A stretch of 64,000 nucleotides of DNA. It comes from Emmonsiellopsis sp. PD_33 (Eukaryota > Ascomycota > Eurotiomycetes > Onygenales > Ajellomycetaceae). Each line of letters starts with the position of its first letter. Position 1 is the first letter of the stretch. This document shows, piece after piece, positions 57,494 to 64,000 of this stretch. The translations under genes were made by a program, and so were the position numbers. Under the pieces are notes generated by a model that was not told the DNA's origin, searched no databases, and was given only the letters and a program-made list of their open reading frames with translations. The stretch spans positions 1 through 64,000 of the forward strand of contig JANTQF010000037.1 of the NCBI GenBank assembly GCA_032988165.1, read 5' to 3'.

Positions 57494-60284
57494 TCAACAA
57501 ACCCCAACAACCACCTTCTCCACATTAAACCCAGACACCTCAACAACCCCCTTCCCACACGCAATCCCCTCATACTGCACGCTCACCTCAACCTTCTCCC
57601 CAGGGAACAGCGTGACATAATTATCCGACCAATAAATCGGCGCAATCTCCTCCCCACCAGCAGCCTCCAGCGCATTCAACCGCACGAAGAACGCCGGGAC
57701 GTCAGATTCGTTCTCAAGAACGATATGCGTTACGCTTCCACTCCCTATCTTCAAGGAAGACGATACCTTGACGGAGGCCGGGGCGAGGTTATTCAGGGCG
57801 CTTAGGTCCGAGTAGTCGGTGACGGGGGTGTAGTAATATGTCGAGTTATCCCAGGCGAGGACGTCGAGGGTTTTGGGGAGCCAGTAGACGTTCCGGCTGA
57901 GGACGTTGTCGTGTCCATCTGTTAGTTGGAGTTTGAGGAAGGCGACGTCTTGGATTTTGTCGATTGCGGTGGTGATTGGGCCGACATTCTTTGAGGAGTT
58001 GGGCTTCGTGTCTGTGCTCTTCGTTTCTGTGGCGAGGGAGTTGCCGTTGATGTCGATTAAATCGATGGATATGGTGCGCTTGCCGCTGTTGCGTAGGGAG
58101 TGGTTGATGAGGTATATCGCCTTTTCTTTGTAGTCGTATGCAACGTGCTCGATGCGGGTTGCTACTTTGGTGCCGAAGTAGGCGCTGATGGGCTTTAGGT
58201 AGTAGTCGAAGAGACTCCAGTGCATGTTTGGCCAGGCGGAGTTGAGCATCCAGTAGATACTGTTGGGAAAGGGGGTTGGTTAGTAAGTAATCGTGAGAGT
58301 TGTTAATGGGGGCAAGAGAAATAAGTAGAGCAGCAACATACAGTCCAGTTGACGGTCTGTCAGCAGTCTTCTTCGCTGCATACGCCTCAAACTGAGACCG
58401 TGTCGCTTCATAATCCGTAATCTGCACCTTGATGAGGAAGTCCTCCAAACTCGTCGGTTTGCCGTAGCGAGCGAACAGCGCCCCATTGTAGATCACCCGA
58501 TTATCGAATCTGCCCGGGTTCCTAGAGAGATGATAAGAGTCCTGATCCGGCTTCGTCCATAGCTCCTCGATCTCCTGGTCGGTCAAGAACTTCTTCAGAC
58601 TAGCAAGCTCCGGTGCGCCAACGCCAGATCCCAGCTCGGATCCAAAGCCGTATGCTGCGCCAAGCTGACTATCATACCAATAATTTGGTGGCACCCAGTC
58701 ATAGGGTCCATCCATTTTCATTCCAGATGTCCCGATGAGATCGGGTTCCCCTCTCTTGGCAGCAGAGGAAATGATAGGGTTATTCCAATCCATGCGACTG
58801 AATCCATCGACATACATCTTTGTCGCGCGGTCATCAGTCCAGAAATCAGATCCAAGTAGAAAACCGAGCATGCTGGGATGGCCCTGCATCATCGCTGCCT
58901 CATGGAGCAATGAGATTTCGCCAGTCCTGTAGTCCTCCTCCTTCCAGATCTCTCCGCTTCCTTCATCGTTATACGTCCACCCTTCCCATTTGTTGCAGCA
59001 CTCCCACCCGGCAAGTATCATTAGACCCATCCTATCAGCCAGGTCGTACAGTTCTGGCTGCTCCTGCTTGCCTTCGAGACGGACAGTGTTCAGGCCCATG
59101 TCGAGAACAAGTTGGAAATGTTTTTTTGTCTTTTCAGCGTCAAATCGGAGGAACATATCAGGAGTGTAACCGGCGCCCATGACGAGGAATGGCTTTCCGT
59201 TTACCGAAAACTCGACGTCTTCATGCGAATTGATAACAGAAGTAACCCGCCTGATGCCAAAAGTGGTCGGCGCACCAATATCAGACACTTCCCCCTTTAC
59301 CTTAAGAAGGGCATTTGCAGTGTAAAGCGGCTGTCTGCCCCATGTGGCAGGCCACCAAATCTTGGGGTCCCGAATAGTAGTCTCAATTGAGACAGTCTTT
59401 TCCTCCTTAGGTCCGAGAGTGATAACGTTCGAGAAATCTTTGACCCGCGATCCATCTTCGGCCTGTTCAATACCCCCACTAATCTCCGCCTCAACATCCT
59501 CATCCCCATTATTCCGCACATCAACCCTAACAGTGACCTTAACAGACTTGGCCTTCGGCCCCTCGAAATCCGTAACGACGCGGGGCCTCGACACAATCGC
59601 CACGGGCCCAGTCTTTGAGATATCAATATTCCTCCAAACCCCAGACCCCGTATCTGGCGGATACGGATTCCAATCCAGAAACCCAATCGCCAAATCCCTC
59701 GTGTAATTCGTCGGGTAACTCTGGACAAGCACACAATTGGCGCCCTCGGGCTTCACGTAGTCTGTAATCTCATACCTCTGACCGCCATAAGATCCCACCT
59801 GCGTCTCCTTCCCCGCAACCAACTCACCATTGACATAGATATCCGCCCGCGACGTGATACCATGCGTCTGCAGGAAGTAATACTGCCCATCACGCTCACC
59901 ACCCTTGGCAGCTCCCACCTCAAACTCCTCCCGATACAACCACGGCACGTCAAAATTCGCCTTATCGGCATTCGTCGTGTCGTTCAGATTATTCGAGAAA
60001 AACAGCTCGTCATCGGCATACACGCCATTCTCAATCAGGCCGGCCATTAGCGTCACGCGGGAGCTGGTGCGGTACCAGGACGAGACGTCCGCGGCGCCGG
60101 CGATGGAGAGCGCGCTGGCATTTTGCGAGACGTGTTTGGTGGATTGGATGTGCCAGCCGGGGATGGAGGCGAGGTCACCCGGGGCGGAGACGAGAGGCTT
60201 TGCATGGGTTGGGGTGCTTGTGGAGAGGAGGAGAGCTAGGGTCGTGGGCAGCAGCAGGCTGCTGAGCTTGGGGAGCTGCGGCAT
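57494..60284 (-). CDS. secreted exo-beta-D-glucosaminidase (GH2)
   Basis: Two exons on the minus strand (60284-58342, 58259-57494; 82-bp intron) encode 902 residues. It removes glucosamine from the non-reducing end of chitosan oligomers outside the cell. Residues 1-28 are a signal peptide. The sugar-binding domain includes FLDWNPYPPDTGSGVWRNID, followed by an immunoglobulin-like domain and a TIM barrel. In the barrel, LLGSD carries the likely acid/base Asp480 and GFGSE the nucleophile Glu550. The Asp/Glu pair is what separates exo-glucosaminidases (CsxA type, Asp469/Glu541) from other GH2 enzymes, which use two Glu. Exon 2 begins IYWMLNSAWPNMHWSLFDYY, a family signature that confirms the splice. 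Intact. A GH2 beta-mannosidase is the alternative, but the Asp argues against it. Confidence 0.92.
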
Positions 60285-62100
60285 GGTTTATTGAAGCGGT
60301 GATGGCCCGCAAGCATGATAAAGTGTTTCCCAAAAGGTATGGCTCTCGGCACGGAACTGTGAGAGCTTTATGTGATCCTGTGGGAGAGCTCAGTGCTCTG
60401 TGAGGGACATCGCAGTGTCGTATCGCTGAATACCAATGGTGGGGGGGAGTTAAACAGCCAGAGGTTGAGCTCTTGGGATGAAAGACGGAGCTAGTAGGTC
60501 TGCGATGGACATTGCGATGAGCTGTTTCGGCTGGCAATGGACCATCTGGTTGGGACCGGCGGCCATTCGGGATGGAGATGTAACATCGTTCGGTTCGAGA
60601 GGAGTTCGGCAATGAAGTGTCGTTACCGTTGCAATGTTTCATCCGATCTAGGTTAATGTACAGATAGCTAGTGTGAGCTGTCGGTGTTCTGCCGCTGGGG
60701 AAAGCTGCTCTAATATTTGGGCAATTGCTGCGTATATATGTAGGACTGGGGTCGGCAGGAATAGAATGGTGAGATGCGGTCGGTTATTCGATATCTTGAT
60801 CCGACCAGGAGAGCTGAGAAGTTGCGGTTGACATCTGCCTCCATACAACACGGCACAATGTTGAATCGAAGGAGCAGAGCTAAAAGGAAGCTTGTTCCAC
60901 GCCCCACACTCCGCATCCCACGTAGGAAATAGGCGTCGGATTCAAAGAATAAAGTTCAGGGACAAAAAGCCATGATATTTCATTGTTTTCAGTCTCGGAA
61001 GAACATAATTGGATTGAGATACGAATGCTAGCTATCATATCATGTTGATCCTGGCTACAATATCTACGATTGGCTACCATGTCATTGGATGGCTTGCAAG
61101 ACAAGAGCAAACCAACGAAAGAAACCAAGCGCGGCGGGGAATTTGCTCATATGGTCAGTCAATCGAAATCTCTACAACCGACATTCTTGTAGTTGGGCAA
61201 CTGAAGGAGGAAAACCATTAGCCTTGGATCAAACAATGCAACGAAGAAATGCGATCATGAAAAGGGGAATAGTTGTGGTGTCAGATATAATGCCATGTCA
61301 AAGGCGGTGGTCATCAATGAAAAAATTTATGTTGACCGTCGTGATAAAAATTAAAAAAATCATCATTGAAGAAAAGGGAGATGGGAAAGAAGGATGGGGC
61401 ATACACACCTATTGTAAAGATTCTCTTCGCAGTCGCTTGGCAAACTGCAAACATCTTGGAGCAAAAGTTAGCACCAATGCGAAAGCATCACAGCTGAGTA
61501 CATGGCAACGTATAAAAACGAGTCAGGTATGGACAGTCTCGTCTTTGCCGACAAGTCGGCTTGGACATATGCTTGTCTTTGTTGATGTCATATCATCATA
61601 GGATGCAGGGAGGCTCGGTGTTGATGCGACGTACAGTTAGTGGAGCTACATATGGTGTTGAGCGCATTCAGTCAGATGTCGCCAATATTGCTGGGATCTG
61701 CGGATTTTTGAGTCAGTCTAGATCTCAAAGTATACGAACAGAATACCAATGGGACAGGATATTTTCAGAAAGGCATGAATGGTATATAAAAGAAATGTTG
61801 TCTGCATCGAAAACTCGAATAAGACTCGTCATCTAGGGTATCATCATGTAATATGCGGGTAGTATAAAAGAACATAGGACACACCTTCATGAAGCACAGG
61901 ATAAACTCGAATTTGGGAGGGTAGCATTGCCAACTACCATTTTGCTATCGTTGATAGATATGATTAGAGCTAGATCTTATAGAATTCGGTACAAAATCGA
62001 TGTTCGATAAGAAAAGAGATCAGTGGGCGAGGTTTTCTAGGCCTGCCACAAAAGGGCATATCCGTCATGAACCGGGTTATTTCAACACCGTCGGAGCCCA
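60285..62100. other. intergenic, no gene recognised
   Basis: Upstream region of the glucosaminidase and beyond. A 170-codon open frame at 61089-61601 has no recognisable motif and no TATA box or supporting splice context. I see nothing I can support. Confidence 0.45.
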
Positions 62101-62159
62101 GTGCCATTCATCCTAAAAAGAAATATATAGGCTGTTGATAAGAAATAGTGGCAATGCTC

Positions 62160-62860
62160 TTACGCGATGGAGCTTCCTCCTCCCATAAAGGCACGACAAC
62201 GAGGTGGGTCTTTGGGCTCACGCAGCAATGAGATGTATCTGTTGAATTCACCGAGTCAGTGGATATAACAAATATCGATGAGAACAAGTGTCAGAGGATA
62301 ATAATCCAGATCAGTAATAGCCATTTGATATCGTCAACAACCCGAAGGTCTCGGCCGGTAATTTCCAGCGTATATAATACGAAAATGATCATCATAGGAG
62401 GTAGTTGGGGGGTGGGGGTTTTGCGAGGAAAGAATTTGCATACCATTGCGATTGTGGACCCAGAGACTAAGGAGTTGCTAGAAGGACCTGCAGTTCTGAT
62501 TGGCAGTTAGCTTCAAGTCTCCTTCAACGTAAGAGGAAGGTTGAATAGCAAAGCAAGTCGTAATTATTATCAGTCTGACGTGCAAAGGAGTTTCATTCCC
62601 CGAAGGGTCAAAGACTCTAGTTTCGCGGTTGTACAAATCATCACCAAGAGGGGAGGTCTGGCTGGAGGGGGAGTGCAGGAGGGATGAACATACCAAGTTA
62701 GTGTTGAATTCAGCGCACGGTGGACATCATTAAAGGCGCAGGATAGAGCATCCTGGCCACGATTGCAGAAATACAATTGCTGGAGCATGGTGGTCAAATG
62801 CTTTGTCGATTGTGCAGTGTTGAGAAGAAGAAGCTCCAAATGAAAAAAATCGAGCTTTTC
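62160..62860 (-). CDS. possible small multi-exon gene, unresolved
   Basis: The minus strand has an open stretch ending near 62693 (STKHLTTMLQQLYFCNRGQDALSCAFNDVHRALNST), followed by a good donor (gtatgt). Further on, a candidate last exon at about 62160-62236 (YISLLREPKDPPRC...FMGGGSSIA, stop TAA) follows an acceptor TTCAACAG. Simple joining of the two creates a TGA, so a further exon or another donor is required. I do not recognise the protein. It may equally be non-coding. Confidence 0.25.
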
Positions 62861-63876
62861 AAGCGTTTGCTTACCGAGGCGCCTTCCCTAATGCGGCTAG
62901 GGCGGCTCAACCGAACTGTTTGCCGTGTTTGCAGCCAACAGCCACGTGACTAGCTAAATCTGATTACGTAACGCAACGCTAGCCAGCAATTTCCCCTCAT
63001 CGAATTTTCAGATCGGAATGTATATCTTGACCTATTTTGACGCTGGTTCATAGAAGTAAGCTGGCTTCCCATGCCCATTAGCAAGCACCGTGCATATTTT
63101 ATAGAATAACCAAGGCTGTGGCGCTGATTCACCACCCGCAACGGTTCTTGGCTCACGGTGACCTCATGTGAGCACCGGGTGGCCCTCTTACGTATTGAGG
63201 GGCAAGTTTCCCGCCTAGAGCTGTGTTGAATTCCCCCCTCTCGGTATCTGGCTGCAACAAAAAGGCTGGGCACCGGCGTCATATGCCCGAACTACCATCG
63301 AACCGCTGGCTTTCCTCCCGAGATAGAAAATTCCCCTCGACTGGGATGTCTGGCTGACAGCCGCTGACAATGCCGAAGCGCGTTTCCACGATGCTAAGCC
63401 ACAGCGAATCCAGAGGCCCATCCTTATGGACAGCCCGCTAGACCGATTTGACGTGTCTGGCCCTGTTACTTTAAATATATGGCTCGTCTACCCATCCGTG
63501 ATACGTCGTTGTGGAGGGAGCGCCCAATATCAAGGACCGGCCGGGTGGGGATAGCCGGAGCCCGCTCGAAAATAAGCCGGATGGGCAGCCATCGCGGGGG
63601 CTGGAGGTACCTGGCCTCCACGCAGATTTGGGTGCAGGCCCAGGTACCGCGCCGGACACCAATGGGGGGTGGCTCCGGCTGTTCACGGGAGAACCTTGGA
63701 AGGAGACATCAACCACAGTAACTACTCCGGAATCCGTTCCTCCTCGGCTGGCTCTGGCCCTGTTTATCAGCATCTGTCCCGCCTGTTGCTGCTGACATTG
63801 CTCGCTCTCAACTCCTCCTCGACTGTCTGGCCGGCATATCTCCATAGTACAGCCCATAAAAGCCCCCAAGGTTCCA
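62861..63876. other. intergenic, upstream region of the last gene
   Basis: GC-balanced DNA with short open frames on both strands (for example 62950-63282 minus and 63471-63923 minus) that carry no motif. Probably the long promoter of the gene starting at 63994. No RNA gene recognised. Confidence 0.45.
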
Positions 63877-63886
63877 TATATATATA
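63877..63886 (+). promoter_or_regulatory. TATA box of the gene at the window end
   Basis: TATATATATA, 108 bp before the ATG at 63994, followed by pyrimidine-rich leader sequence typical of strongly expressed fungal genes. Confidence 0.5.
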
Positions 63887-63993
63887 CCCATTGGCCCGCG
63901 TGATCTTCTTGCCGCGCATACATCTACCCTCCAGACCTTACTGAACTCTTCTTCATCAACCGAATACCCTCCAATTCTTCCAGAACCTCCAAT

Positions 63994-64000
63994 ATGGCTG
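63994..64000 (+). CDS. start of a truncated plus-strand gene
   Basis: ATGGCTG at the very end of the window, in the context CCTCCAATATGG, after a CT/CA-rich leader and the TATA box at 63877. Only two codons are visible (Met-Ala), so nothing can be said about the product. It is a start codon by context, not proof. Confidence 0.4.

Noticed and set aside
61089..61601. 170-codon open frame as a gene
   Set aside because: No motif, no promoter signal, biased composition; looks like chance.
1..64000. CRISPR arrays or bacterial operons
   Set aside because: No regularly spaced identical repeats; introns and TATA boxes throughout show eukaryotic DNA.

Overview
The window looks like nuclear DNA of a filamentous ascomycete, most likely a eurotiomycete of the Aspergillus/Penicillium type. 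This is inferred from short canonical GT..AG introns (about 40-210 bp), a TAKA-type alpha-amylase, a CBM20-bearing glucoamylase with CGG-N8-CGG (AmyR-type) sites between them, a Zn2Cys6 regulator and a secreted fungal GMC oxidoreductase. No database search was possible; all gene models were built by hand from splice signals and reading-frame continuity.

Layout. 0.5-1.2 kb: small cupin gene. 1.37-1.77 kb: PIF/Harbinger-type MITE. 2.5-4.8 kb: secreted GMC oxidoreductase with seven introns. 5.1-6.1 kb (minus): quinone-oxidoreductase-like gene broken by one in-frame TAA. 7.1-9.1 kb (minus): Zn2Cys6 transcription factor. 9.5-11.0 kb: two related long-inverted-repeat elements, one nested in the other, each with a 9-bp target duplication. 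11.9-14.1 kb (minus) and 15.3-17.5 kb (plus): divergent glucoamylase and alpha-amylase genes sharing a 1.2-kb promoter. 48.5-49.9 kb (minus): Aha1 co-chaperone. 50.8-54.9 kb (minus): large coiled-coil protein of unknown function. 57.5-60.3 kb (minus): secreted GH2 exo-beta-D-glucosaminidase. The last 7 bases start another plus-strand gene.

The centre, 17.6-47.9 kb, is an AT-rich island in which I found only one CpG dinucleotide. It resolves into one Helitron enlarged by nested insertions. hAT-1 (19735-36631, 8-bp TSD) sits in an intron of the Helitron gene. hAT-2 (25081-36423, 8-bp TSD) sits in hAT-1. A 368-bp deletion derivative of hAT-2 (25562-25929, 8-bp TSD) sits in hAT-2. A complete 5.57-kb Ty3/Gypsy element (41887-47455, 254-bp LTRs, 5-bp TSD) sits in the 3' part of the Helitron. 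Removing the insertions leaves about 7.8 kb, a plausible size for an autonomous Helitron. All the element genes are riddled with transition mutations that destroyed His, Cys, Trp and Gln codons, so the island is a dead, hypermutated repeat block. The two LTRs differ almost only by transitions, with about ten CA/TG swaps, so CpG was a main target of the mutation process.

Functionally, glucoamylase (exo-acting, starch-binding) and alpha-amylase (endo-acting) form a starch-degradation pair likely under common AmyR-type control. The glucosaminidase (chitosan) and GMC enzyme are further secreted products, while Aha1 and the coiled-coil protein are housekeeping-like. The hypermutated island starts about 0.1 kb after the amylase stop codon.
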